Below the pieces are notes generated by a model. That model did not search any database. It was not told the origin of the DNA and worked only from the letters and a program-made list of their open reading frames with translations. The position numbers and the translations under genes were made by a program. Shown in pieces: positions 1 to 8,488 of a DNA stretch of 26,924 nucleotides (positions are counted from its first letter, which is position 1; each line of letters begins with the position of its first letter). Origin of the DNA: a virus; the IMG/VR virus record IMGVR_UViG_3300030098_001191, positions 1 through 26,924 of that record; one strand, written 5' to 3'.

Positions 1-2
1 CA

Positions 3-551
3 GCATCTCCAGGTCCAGAGCCAGGTGGTACTCAGATTGAATTGGGTGCAACCAAGGAGTACAATGCACAAGCACTAGTGGATGCCTTCTTCGAGGCAGC
101 TGCAGTTCTTGATGAAAAGAACCTTCCTAAGACAGGCCGTACAGCCGTGCTAAACCCACGTCAGTACTACGCTCTAGTATCACAGGTTTCTTCTAACATC
201 CTCAACAGAGACTATGGTAACTCACAAGGTAACCTAAACTCTGGTGAAGGTCTAGTTGAAATTGCTGGTATTTCTATCAAGCGTTCTAACAACCTACCAT
301 TCTTGGCAGGTACTGTTAATGCACAGAGTGGTGAGAACAATGCCTACAATGGTGACTTCTCTACTCACTGTGGTTTGATCTATCAGCGTGATGCAGCTGG
401 AATTGTAGAGGCAATTGGCCCTCAAGTCCAAGTAACGGGCGGCGACGTATCCGTACTGTATCAGGGTGATGTACTCGTAGGACGTCTTGCAATGGGTGTA
501 GGTACACTTAACCCTGCAGGCGCAATCGAACTAACCTCAGCACGTAGCTAA
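3..551 (+). CDS. major capsid protein, C-terminal part (T7 gp10-like), 5' truncated
   Basis: The reading frame is open from base 3 and enters from outside the window, so only the last ~182 residues are seen, about half of a T7-like capsid protein. The visible part holds the capsid signature around VLNPRQYYALVSQV followed by NRDYG and a late VEIAGISIKRSNNLPF stretch, as in gp10 of marine T7-like phages. This family forms the icosahedral shell by an HK97-type fold. The gene is the first of a capsid-tail block and is followed within 2 bases by a small ORF, then by a strong terminator at 937-963, as in T7. The internal TTG at 42 is simply a codon. Identification rests on recalled family patterns plus the T7 gene order. 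Confidence 0.9.
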   Translation, partial: ASPGPEPGGTQIELGATKEYNAQALVDAFFEAAAVLDEKNLPKTGRTAVLNPRQYYALVSQVSSNILNRDYGNSQGNLNSGEGLVEIAGISIKRSNNLPFLAGTVNAQSGENNAYNGDFSTHCGLIYQRDAAGIVEAIGPQVQVTGGDVSVLYQGDVLVGRLAMGVGTLNPAGAIELTSARS

Positions 552-553
552 TT

Positions 554-721
554 ATGTCTCTTAATCCTGGAACAAGTGTAACAATAACCAGGGAGAAAGG
601 TCAATCTAGTACTCTTAGTGGTATTGGTACAGTTGATAAATCAATAACCAAGAACCCAGCTACTCCTTTAGAGTATGGTAGGAAGCATCTTACCCCTGCT
701 AATATTGGCACCGTTTCTTAA
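554..721 (+). CDS. small protein of unknown function, 55 aa, downstream of capsid gene
   Basis: A 55-codon ORF starts with ATG two bases after the capsid stop and ends with TAA. The product is polar, rich in Ser, Thr and Gly, with no signal peptide or membrane segment. I do not recognise a family. It sits between the capsid gene and the terminator at 937-963, so it should be co-transcribed with the capsid gene and could be a minor or decorating virion protein. That is inferred from position only. No clear Shine-Dalgarno sequence precedes it, which suggests coupling to capsid translation. Confidence 0.55.
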   Translation: MSLNPGTSVTITREKGQSSTLSGIGTVDKSITKNPATPLEYGRKHLTPANIGTVS

Positions 722-733
722 CAATAAAATATT

Positions 734-931
734 ATGGCAGTCCCAACAGCAGTAGGTGAGTACGGTTCCTGTCAAGGTACAGAAACCCGTATCTCTCCTT
801 CAGATACAAGTGGCTCAGGCACCCCTTCAGCGGTTGCCTCCACAACTAAAAACTTACGCCTAGCATATGCCACAGTTGGCAGCACAGGTACAGTTGACAC
901 ATGCGCTGTAGTAACAGCACAATATAACTAA
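734..931 (+). CDS. small Ser/Thr/Gly-rich protein of unknown function, 65 aa
   Basis: A 65-codon ORF lies 12 bases after the previous one and ends 6 bases before the terminator hairpin. The protein is rich in Thr, Ser, Ala, Val and Gly, has two Cys (in GSCQG and DTCAV), and has no signal peptide or membrane segment. The composition resembles small phage structural proteins. Being the last gene before the capsid-module terminator, it is likely expressed at high level with the capsid protein. A role as a head decoration or other virion protein is an inference from place and composition. No SD sequence is evident before ATG 734. Confidence 0.55.
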   Translation: MAVPTAVGEYGSCQGTETRISPSDTSGSGTPSAVASTTKNLRLAYATVGSTGTVDTCAVVTAQYN

Positions 932-936
932 CTAAT

Positions 937-963
937 AAGGGGGTTCTCACGCCCCCTTTTTTT
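937..963 (+). terminator. intrinsic terminator after the capsid module
   Basis: A perfect 7-bp stem AAGGGGG / CCCCCTT with an 8-base loop is followed by a run of seven T. It lies in the gap between the capsid module and the tail tubular A gene. This is the position of T-phi in T7, which lets capsid mRNA be made in excess of tail mRNA. The structure is seen directly. The regulatory role is by analogy. Confidence 0.9.
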
Positions 964-983
964 CTTCACAAATATTTATACCT

Positions 984-1616
984 ATGACTACTACAACCGT
1001 TGATATCGATACCGAACTATCCGCAGTCAATGCGATCTTGGGTAGCATAGGTCAGTCACCTATATCACAAATAGACTTCACAAACCCTGAAATATCTTTT
1101 GTTTATAATTTACTTAAAGAATCTAATCAAGATGTTCAAAGTGAAGGTTGGACATTTAATGTTGAATACCATATAAAAGAAAACGTCAACGCTAGTGACA
1201 ATAAAATCATCATTGCATCTGATGTTATCCGTATAGATAATACAGATGAGTGGGATAGAACACGTGACTTTGTAAGAAGAAAAGATAGTGATGGAATTTG
1301 GAAGATGTATGATAGAGTAAATCATACCTTTGAATATCCAGACGATGATTACTTCTATGTAAACAAAGTAAGACTACTTAATTTTGAAGATATACCTACA
1401 GTATACCAAAGGTATATTACATATAAAGCATGTGGTAGAGCTGCTGTACAATTAGTATCTAATGCTAATCTACAAAAGATGCTTTCAACATTTGAAACTC
1501 AAGCAAGAGCAGCTTGTATGGAGTATGAATGTAATCAAGGTGACCATAACTTCATGGGTTGGCCTGATGAATCTGCCTATCAATCTTATAAACCTTATAC
1601 AGCCCTGAGACGCTAA
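984..1616 (+). CDS. tail tubular protein A (T7 gp11-like)
   Basis: The 210-residue product matches T7-like gp11 in length (T7 gp11 is about 196 aa) and pattern. An N-terminal part with AVNAILGSIGQSPI is followed by the EGWTFN motif, a central acidic and aromatic region, and a C-terminal YITYKACGRAAVQL segment, all typical of the family. Tail tubular protein A forms the upper ring of the short tail, between the portal and gp12. The gene begins just after the terminator at 937-963, so it probably needs read-through or its own promoter. No SD is visible before ATG 984. The stop codon overlaps the start of the next gene by one base (TAATG). Confidence 0.88.
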   Translation: MTTTTVDIDTELSAVNAILGSIGQSPISQIDFTNPEISFVYNLLKESNQDVQSEGWTFNVEYHIKENVNASDNKIIIASDVIRIDNTDEWDRTRDFVRRKDSDGIWKMYDRVNHTFEYPDDDYFYVNKVRLLNFEDIPTVYQRYITYKACGRAAVQLVSNANLQKMLSTFETQARAACMEYECNQGDHNFMGWPDESAYQSYKPYTALRR

Positions 1617-4600
1617 TGGCCAGTGTAACGCAAAAAGTTAATAACTATGTCTTAGGAATTTCAACGCAACCTGACGAACAAAAAATTCCTGGCCAAGTTG
1701 TTGACTTAGTAAATGGTGTACCGGACGTAGTAACTAACTTAACTAAACGTCCTGGTAGTACACTAGTAAAAGATATCACTACACAAACAGCTCATTCTAC
1801 AACATTTGCTGTAGATACTGGAGCAAATTCAAAATGGTTTAGTATTTATACAAATGATTCGGAACAATATATTGGGCAATGTGCTGCAGATGGTGATGTT
1901 AAAGTATGGAGATGTAGCGATGGTGTATCAATACCCGTTGATTATGCTAATGTTCCTGGTTCAGGTGTTGCAACTTATTTAGATAATACTGCTGAATCAG
2001 ATGAGAAGTCTTCTGATATACAAGTTCTTACTATTAATGAAACTACTTTCTTTGTTAATAGGAAAAAGAATACTGCAATGAAAACAGATGCAAGTTCTAA
2101 ATCACCTCCTGCAATAAATGAAGCATATATAGAACTTGATACTATTTCATATGGTAAGCAATACGCACTAGATATATACGACCCAGACGATAACACAACT
2201 TATTCATATACACGTGCTACAAGTATAGCTGTTTCAAAATCTTGTACTTTTGGTGGAGTCACAGCTGGTTCAGGAGAACCTGGTGATGGTTCATGTGAAG
2301 GTATGGGTAGAGAGACTGTTACTGCAAATACTGGAACAGCTATATGGTCTACATCTCCTCCTAATGCAGGTTCAGGTGGTAAGACTAATCTCAGATATGA
2401 AATGGATACACGTTGTACTCCTCAACCTAAAGATCAAACTGGAGATATTGAAGGTGATGATTATTATGATGCATATGCTCCATATGCTAAATTACAATTT
2501 GGTGGAGAAGGATGGGCAACTAATGATACTCACTCCTATACCTCACAAAAGGGTGTCACAACACAAATAACTGTTAAAAATCATTCGACAGTTACATCAA
2601 GAGCTAATCTAGCATTAGTACGTCCAGAACCTACTTCCTCAACTGCTGATGAGCATGTATCAGCAGCAGCTATATTAGGTGATCTTAAGGCTAGTATAGA
2701 TGCTATATCTGGTCATGGTATAACAGCTACTATTGTAGGTAATGGTATCCATTTGTATAGAAAAGATGCGTTTGGTGTAACTTCACCTGAAAGGAATTTA
2801 TTAAATATTGTTACTAGTGAGGCTAATAATATAGCCGATCTACCACGCACTTGTCGCCATGGTTACGTTGTTAGAATTGTTAACAGTGGTGAGGATATGG
2901 ATGATTATTATCTTAGATTTCAAGCAGAAAATATTGCAGCAGATATAAGCCAAACAGGAACATATGCTAGATCTGGAACTACAGTTACTGTAACAGCAGC
3001 TGGACATGGTTTAAGTGCAGGTGATGATGTTATATGTGACTTCACTAGTGGTGCAGCAACTGATGGTTTCTATGAGATTACCAGCGTAGCTGATGTTAAC
3101 ACTTTTACTATTACTGATTCAGCGTCAGGCACTATCTCTGCAGGTGAAACAGTTTCATTCACTCCAGCTCGCTTCGGAGAGGGCGTGTGGGAAGAGGTAG
3201 CACAACCAAATATAGATATTACTATTGATAAGGATACGATGCCTCTGAAGCTCACCAGAGTACTTCCTGGTACGTTCTCTATTAATGGAGGTGGTGCTAC
3301 TTCTTATGCTAATGGTGCTTTTAGATTTGATTATCCAGATTGGGGTGTACGTGATGTAGGAGATGATATAACTAATCCTGCTCCTTCTTTTATAGGATAC
3401 CCTATTCAAAAGATGTCATTCTTTAGGAACAGAATAGCTCTGCTTAGTGCAGAAAACGTCATACTATCTAGAACTAATGACTTCTATAACTTCTGGGTTA
3501 AAACTGCTATGGCTATTTCCAATGCAGACCCTATTGATTTACAGTCGAGTTCTACATTCCCAACTAAACTCTATGATGCAGTCGAAGCAAATACAGGTCT
3601 AGTTATCTTCAGTGCAAATGAACAGTTTTTATTAAGTTCTGGAGCTGAAGCTTTACTTACTCCTGAAACTGCTAAGATTACTTACTTATCATCATATGCT
3701 TTTAATCCTGATTCTAGTCCTGTATCATTAGGAACTACTATAGGATTTTTAAATAGCACTGCAAAGAATGCTAGATTTTATGAAATAGCTAATGTCAATG
3801 CAAGAGAACAACCTGACATAATTGAACAAAGTAAAATTGTAGGTGAATTATTCCCTACAAATACTACAATGATCTCTGAATCAAATGAAAATGATTTAAT
3901 TTTATTTGGCACAGATAGTACATTACATACTGCTACAAATGAAGTATGGGGATATAAGTATTATGAGGCTGGAAATAAACGTGCTCAATCAGCTTGGTTC
4001 AGATGGACTATGCCTAATAACGTTATTTATCATACAATACTAGATGATGTATATTATGCAGTACTTAATACAGGCTCCACATATACCCTAGAAAAATTTG
4101 ACATAAAATTGAAATCAGATACCTTATTAATAGGTACTGAACCTGACGTTAATAGGGTATTTTTAGATACCAAAAAAACTATTGCATCAGGTGATATGAC
4201 TTATAATGCTGCAACTGATGTGACTACATTTACATTAGGTGCAGGGTATTATAGTTCACGCACACTTACAGCATATTGTATAACAGCAGGTGATTCAGCA
4301 GGTAAGAGTTATGACATTCCGAGTTCAGCTATTACTGGTACTGCTCCTAATGAAACTGTTACTCTCCCTGGTAATTGGAAAACAAGTACTAGCGATGGTA
4401 GCTCAATTAATACAGACGTAGTGATAGGATATGAATATGAGTTTGAAGTAGAGTTTCCTAAGATATATATGACTAGAGCTGAAGGGGAAAAAATTAGATC
4501 TGAAACTAGAGGATCACTTGTATTACATCGGATGAATTTTGATTTCGGTGATGTAGGAGTTATTGACGTCACTCTACAACGTAAAGGTAGAGATGATTAT

Positions 4601-4804
4601 ACTTATACCGTAGAATCTCTTGAATGGGATAATATTAATGCTAGTGAAGCAGCTATAGCAAAAAGTTATTTACATACTATACCTGTATATGATAGAAATA
4701 TAAATACTACAGTATTCTTAAAATCAAATCACCCATCTCCTGCTACCATTTTTTCAATGAATTGGGAAGGAGATTACTCACCACGATACTATCAACGTGT
4801 CTAA
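1616..4804 (+). CDS. tail tubular protein B / nozzle (T7 gp12-like)
   Basis: The product is 1062 residues, longer than T7 gp12 (794 aa) but usual for marine relatives. The N-terminus has the family pattern with NNYVLGISTQPDEQK, VNGVPD and KRPGS. The middle has the conserved FFRNRIALLSAENVILSR and a later QFLLSSG segment. Gp12 forms the tail nozzle below gp11 and holds the fibres. Residues ~443-518 look like an inserted beta-rich domain (TVTVTAAGHGLSAGDDV ... DGFYEIT ... TFTITDSASG), a module seen in other marine phage virion proteins. ATG 1616 overlaps the gp11 stop by one base, and the 3' end overlaps the next gene by 8 bases, so translation is probably coupled. Confidence 0.9.
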   Translation: MASVTQKVNNYVLGISTQPDEQKIPGQVVDLVNGVPDVVTNLTKRPGSTLVKDITTQTAHSTTFAVDTGANSKWFSIYTNDSEQYIGQCAADGDVKVWRCSDGVSIPVDYANVPGSGVATYLDNTAESDEKSSDIQVLTINETTFFVNRKKNTAMKTDASSKSPPAINEAYIELDTISYGKQYALDIYDPDDNTTYSYTRATSIAVSKSCTFGGVTAGSGEPGDGSCEGMGRETVTANTGTAIWSTSPPNAGSGGKTNLRYEMDTRCTPQPKDQTGDIEGDDYYDAYAPYAKLQFGGEGWATNDTHSYTSQKGVTTQITVKNHSTVTSRANLALVRPEPTSSTADEHVSAAAILGDLKASIDAISGHGITATIVGNGIHLYRKDAFGVTSPERNLLNIVTSEANNIADLPRTCRHGYVVRIVNSGEDMDDYYLRFQAENIAADISQTGTYARSGTTVTVTAAGHGLSAGDDVICDFTSGAATDGFYEITSVADVNTFTITDSASGTISAGETVSFTPARFGEGVWEEVAQPNIDITIDKDTMPLKLTRVLPGTFSINGGGATSYANGAFRFDYPDWGVRDVGDDITNPAPSFIGYPIQKMSFFRNRIALLSAENVILSRTNDFYNFWVKTAMAISNADPIDLQSSSTFPTKLYDAVEANTGLVIFSANEQFLLSSGAEALLTPETAKITYLSSYAFNPDSSPVSLGTTIGFLNSTAKNARFYEIANVNAREQPDIIEQSKIVGELFPTNTTMISESNENDLILFGTDSTLHTATNEVWGYKYYEAGNKRAQSAWFRWTMPNNVIYHTILDDVYYAVLNTGSTYTLEKFDIKLKSDTLLIGTEPDVNRVFLDTKKTIASGDMTYNAATDVTTFTLGAGYYSSRTLTAYCITAGDSAGKSYDIPSSAITGTAPNETVTLPGNWKTSTSDGSSINTDVVIGYEYEFEVEFPKIYMTRAEGEKIRSETRGSLVLHRMNFDFGDVGVIDVTLQRKGRDDYTYTVESLEWDNINASEAAIAKSYLHTIPVYDRNINTTVFLKSNHPSPATIFSMNWEGDYSPRYYQRV

Positions 4805-5324
4805 TTATATTCACCCAATTACAATGGAAGCTGCTGTTGAGGTAGCTTCTAATCTTCGAGAGGATGATTATAGAGAAGTGTTTGAAGGCCACGGTCATTT
4901 TCCACTTCTCTATCTTCCCCTCGCTGCTTTCAATGGAGACACAGTTTGGTTCGAAGTGCCTAACGGCAAGACTGCCGGTATGGCGGGAGTGCAGGAAGGT
5001 GGAAAGATCTGGATGTTATGCACACCAGCTATTCATGAGTACCCTCTCACTTTTGCACGTGAAGCTAAACGATTTATAGAAAGCAGACAAGAAGAACTTC
5101 TTTGGAACATTGTAGATAAACGGAACACCGCTCATCTAAAACTTCTAAAGTTTCTAGGATTCAAGTTCTTACGGGAACTTAAACATGGTCCTAACCAATT
5201 AACCTTTATAGAATTTTGCCGTGTGCGAACCAGTATCAATAGCGATGGGCGTAATGCAGGGTGCAGGCCAGATAATGCAGCACCAAGAGCAAGGCCGAGC
5301 AGTCGGTCGCCGCAACCGACGTAA
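4797..5324 (+). CDS. internal virion protein A (T7 gp13-like, GNAT-like)
   Basis: A 175-residue ORF starting with GTG 4797 inside the end of gp12. An alternative is ATG 4824. It resembles T7 gp13 (138 aa): the stretch LLWNIVDKRNTAHLKLLKFL lines up with the T7 segment around LWNYV..GNTSHIRFLKTIG, and the family ends near FIEF. The fold is acetyltransferase-like (GNAT), but no enzyme activity can be claimed. In T7, gp13 is needed for particle assembly. After FIEFCRV the frame continues for 32 more residues rich in Arg, Pro and Ser, and this tail overlaps the start of the gp14-like gene by 104 bases. The tail is likely non-conserved read-on sequence forced by the overlap. Confidence 0.72.
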   Translation: MSNYIHPITMEAAVEVASNLREDDYREVFEGHGHFPLLYLPLAAFNGDTVWFEVPNGKTAGMAGVQEGGKIWMLCTPAIHEYPLTFAREAKRFIESRQEELLWNIVDKRNTAHLKLLKFLGFKFLRELKHGPNQLTFIEFCRVRTSINSDGRNAGCRPDNAAPRARPSSRSPQPT

Positions 5325-6072
5325 ATTAAAAAATTTTGAAGAGCAGAACAAGCAGTACAAACGTGAAGTAATGCTCGACAATAATGAGTGGAAGAATGAG
5401 GTTCAAGTTCAAGACATTGAACAAGACCAAATATATCAAGCTATGATTCGACAATGGTCGGAACAAGATCAACAACTTGATAAAATCTTTGCTCAAGGAG
5501 ATCAAAAGATAGAGAAAGCTATAGTTGAAATGTATGAGAATGATTATGCTGGTACAGGAACAGGACGGACTGCAGCTCGATTAGCAGGTAAAAGTGCTAA
5601 GAAGTTAGGTCAATACAAGTCTGAAGTACTGCATAATATGATGATGTCTAAAGATGACGCCCAACTGAATAAAGAATCAGCCACAGCATCAGCCCAAACT
5701 CAGTCGTGGAATGCTTATGAGAAGATACGATTCTCTCCTATACATGGTCACACACCAATAGCTCCAGAGCTTGAAGCTAAACCTGGTATGGGTGGTTTAT
5801 TGGTAGGGTTAGCAGGTACAGCATTGACATCAACAATGGCTGGTATGAAACTTAAAGCACCGAAAACAGGACTGGGTGATATAAAGGATCGTATAAAAGA
5901 TTGGAATCCAGATGTTGCTTCAGGAGGTTTCAGTGGTACTGGTGAAGGCCTACTGAAAATGCCTGACTTTGGTAATCCAAATTATGATGTAAGTGGACTA
6001 GCATCTAGATTCACTGCCCCATCAACACCAACTCCTGTTACCGATCCGTTCTCTATGAAACTTAATGAGTGA
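5221..6072 (+). CDS. internal virion protein B (T7 gp14-like)
   Basis: The product is 283 residues (T7 gp14 is 196 aa). It begins at GTG 5221, giving MCEPVSIAMGVMQG, the usual start of marine gp14-like proteins, with Cys at position 2 also seen in T7. This conserved start is why GTG is preferred over ATG 5245, even though it lies 104 bases inside the previous gene. The rest is Gln/Glu/Lys-rich and probably helical, with a YAGTGTGRTAARLAGKSA segment and a hydrophobic Gly/Ala stretch near residues 190-210. In T7, gp14 is ejected with gp15 and gp16 and forms a pore in the outer membrane. The stop overlaps a GTG that could start the next gene. Confidence 0.8.
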   Translation: MCEPVSIAMGVMQGAGQIMQHQEQGRAVGRRNRRKLKNFEEQNKQYKREVMLDNNEWKNEVQVQDIEQDQIYQAMIRQWSEQDQQLDKIFAQGDQKIEKAIVEMYENDYAGTGTGRTAARLAGKSAKKLGQYKSEVLHNMMMSKDDAQLNKESATASAQTQSWNAYEKIRFSPIHGHTPIAPELEAKPGMGGLLVGLAGTALTSTMAGMKLKAPKTGLGDIKDRIKDWNPDVASGGFSGTGEGLLKMPDFGNPNYDVSGLASRFTAPSTPTPVTDPFSMKLNE

Positions 6073-6077
6073 TAGCT

Positions 6078-8486
6078 ATGTCATATTCAAGAAATATCGC
6101 AAGGTTGAAAGAGACCTCTAGGGCGAACACTCGCCAACGGATGCAAAACAACATTGACCAAGCTACTTATGAAAATGCAGCTGGTCAAAAGGAAGCTGAG
6201 AACATAGCTACTGCTTTATCTGGATTCTCCAAACATCTACATGATTGGAAAGTTAAGGATATAGAAAAGAAAAAGCAGCAAGGTAAGATAGCAGCAAGGC
6301 AACATGAAACTGCAGACGCTGAAAAGATAGCAGCTCTTGCAGAAGAGTTGAAAATAACTAAACAAGAGGATACAAGGTACCAAGAGATTAAAGCAGAGAT
6401 GCTTAAACTTGGTGGTGCTAGTGTTTATCCTGATGCTGATCGTGTAGCTAATCTATCCCCTTGGCAACAGGTAGGATATGCTAAAGAAAAGCTACGTGCT
6501 TTTAATGAAACCTTTGATGATAAGCTTGCTCATGCTATGCAAAATAGCGAGAAAGCTATCACTATATCAGGAGTAACCTTTACACCAAAAGAGTTACGTG
6601 AAAATAATATAACAGGTTTACCATTTAAAGAAGCAGCAGTTAAGGTATTATCAGAAGATATTAGAGAAGCAGCTCAGGTAGATAGATTCTCTCCTGAATT
6701 ACAGTCTTTATCCGGTACACATGAAGCCATCATTAAAGCCCAAGAAGGGCAGATGGATAAGTATAGAGAAAGATATAATATAGATTCTTCCCATAATACT
6801 AGAATAAAAGCTCAAAAAGAATGGGCTACTTCAGCTAGATCAGGTGAAGATCTACATAGATTATTTCTTATACAATCTAACACAGTTAATGATAAGAATG
6901 AACTTCTAGGTAATACTGGTGGTTGGGATTCAGTAATGGGTATATTACAGGATGAAGGTGTTAAATCTGGAGATCCTTTTTATGCAGAGAAATTAGGATC
7001 ATTAGAACTACCTCCTAGTCTTAGAGCACAAGTAGGAGCTAAAGCAGGTACTACATTTGCCCAACAATGGCCTGGTAGATTTACAAAACTTAAGTCTGAT
7101 ATTAAATCAGGTATAGTTTCTGCTAATAATGAAGAGTTAAAATTCCAAGAAACTGCAGGTACTGCATTACAAGTGGAGTTCATAGAAGCAGCTAGAAAAG
7201 GAGATCTTTCTACTGCACAGGTTAATCAGTATAAGAGACGCTTTGGTGAACTAGGTCTTACTATACCATCTAGCGTTACTAACTATGAGACTGCTACGAT
7301 GAGAGATGAAAGAGAAGATAAGCAACAGATTGAATATCTCATGGCTAGTCAAGATGGTTATATATCCAATGAACAATTAGATCGATTCCATCCTAAAGCT
7401 GCTCTAGAATTCAGAGAAAAAGCCACTAGAATGGAAGAGAAAGCTATTAAAGCACATGATTCTGAAGCTAAAATTAAATCTTATTTAGATACCGCATTCA
7501 CTAATATGGGTATCAAAGCTAATGAGAAAAGCCCTGCCTATGTAGAAGCTATGTCTAATGCTAAGGCTGATTATGCTGAAAAGTATAATCGTTATATTGC
7601 TATGAATTATAGTTCAGCAGAAGCTAGTAGGTTAGCCTTACATGCTAAAGAAGTTAAAGATAAAGAAACTGGTGAAGTAATACCTGATTCAATGGGTGTA
7701 CTTACTGAGATAGAACAATTTGGTGAAAAGAGTAAGTATGTTATAGAAGGTCAGGCAATCGAAAAAACAATGAAAGCTGGACATCTTAGAGTAGCTAGGG
7801 TTGCTAGTGGTAAACGTGAGATGCTAAATGATCCTGATATAATTTTCAATGGAACTATAGGTGGTGATTATGGTCATCGTCAATTAACTTCTGTAAAGAA
7901 CAACATTGAAAAGTATGGTGCTAGAAAAGGTTTAAGGATGGACAAAGGTGCTATGCAATATTACAAAGGTTTAGCACGTGGTAGAGATGATAACTGGATG
8001 GGTCTATTAGATAAACAATTAAAAGCTACAGGACATCCAGGTTTATGGGAAGAAGAACGTCCTGCAGCAGTGGACTTATTATCAGGTGAAAATGGTAAAG
8101 GTGAGAAACTTGAAGATCCTAATAACCTAATTGGTTTAACTAAGAGTGCAAACCAAGCCTTCAATTATCCATCAGTAAATTCCTATTTATATGGTATGAA
8201 TCAATTAAAAGAAGGCTCTAATTATGGTAGATCACCTATCTCTATATGGGATCAACAACGTCTTGGATTTGGAGAAAAAAAACCTGAAGTGACAGACGAA
8301 TCTTACTTAAAGGAAATAGAAGGAATCTTGTCTGGTAGAATACCGCCTCCAATTGGTGGACCAACACCACCTCCAACGCCACATAGACGTGATCCCCGTA
8401 TAATGACAGGAATCCATAACCTTGACCCTATGACATTCCCAGACAGGCCATCTGGACCTGTTTCTGTTAAAACAGGAGGGTATTAA
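6078..8486 (+). CDS. internal virion protein C (T7 gp15-like)
   Basis: About 802 residues (T7 gp15 is 747 aa), mainly charged and predicted helical, between the gp14- and gp16-like genes. In T7 this protein is part of the internal core, is ejected into the cell and spans the periplasm with gp16. Sequence identity within this family is low, so the call rests on size, helical Lys/Glu/Ala-rich character, position and the familiar SYSRNIARL-type start. ATG 6078 is chosen. GTG 6069, three codons upstream and overlapping the previous stop, is the alternative. The C-terminus has a proline-rich linker (PPPIGGPTPPPTPHR, near 8345-8385). The next gene follows 2 bases later. Confidence 0.78.
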   Translation: MSYSRNIARLKETSRANTRQRMQNNIDQATYENAAGQKEAENIATALSGFSKHLHDWKVKDIEKKKQQGKIAARQHETADAEKIAALAEELKITKQEDTRYQEIKAEMLKLGGASVYPDADRVANLSPWQQVGYAKEKLRAFNETFDDKLAHAMQNSEKAITISGVTFTPKELRENNITGLPFKEAAVKVLSEDIREAAQVDRFSPELQSLSGTHEAIIKAQEGQMDKYRERYNIDSSHNTRIKAQKEWATSARSGEDLHRLFLIQSNTVNDKNELLGNTGGWDSVMGILQDEGVKSGDPFYAEKLGSLELPPSLRAQVGAKAGTTFAQQWPGRFTKLKSDIKSGIVSANNEELKFQETAGTALQVEFIEAARKGDLSTAQVNQYKRRFGELGLTIPSSVTNYETATMRDEREDKQQIEYLMASQDGYISNEQLDRFHPKAALEFREKATRMEEKAIKAHDSEAKIKSYLDTAFTNMGIKANEKSPAYVEAMSNAKADYAEKYNRYIAMNYSSAEASRLALHAKEVKDKETGEVIPDSMGVLTEIEQFGEKSKYVIEGQAIEKTMKAGHLRVARVASGKREMLNDPDIIFNGTIGGDYGHRQLTSVKNNIEKYGARKGLRMDKGAMQYYKGLARGRDDNWMGLLDKQLKATGHPGLWEEERPAAVDLLSGENGKGEKLEDPNNLIGLTKSANQAFNYPSVNSYLYGMNQLKEGSNYGRSPISIWDQQRLGFGEKKPEVTDESYLKEIEGILSGRIPPPIGGPTPPPTPHRRDPRIMTGIHNLDPMTFPDRPSGPVSVKTGGY

Positions 8487-8488
8487 AA

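Noticed and set aside
2250-2570. 106-codon + strand frame inside tail tubular protein B
   Set aside because: The product is Leu/Val/Met-rich with no recognisable features, and the main frame has clear family motifs. It is a shadow frame.
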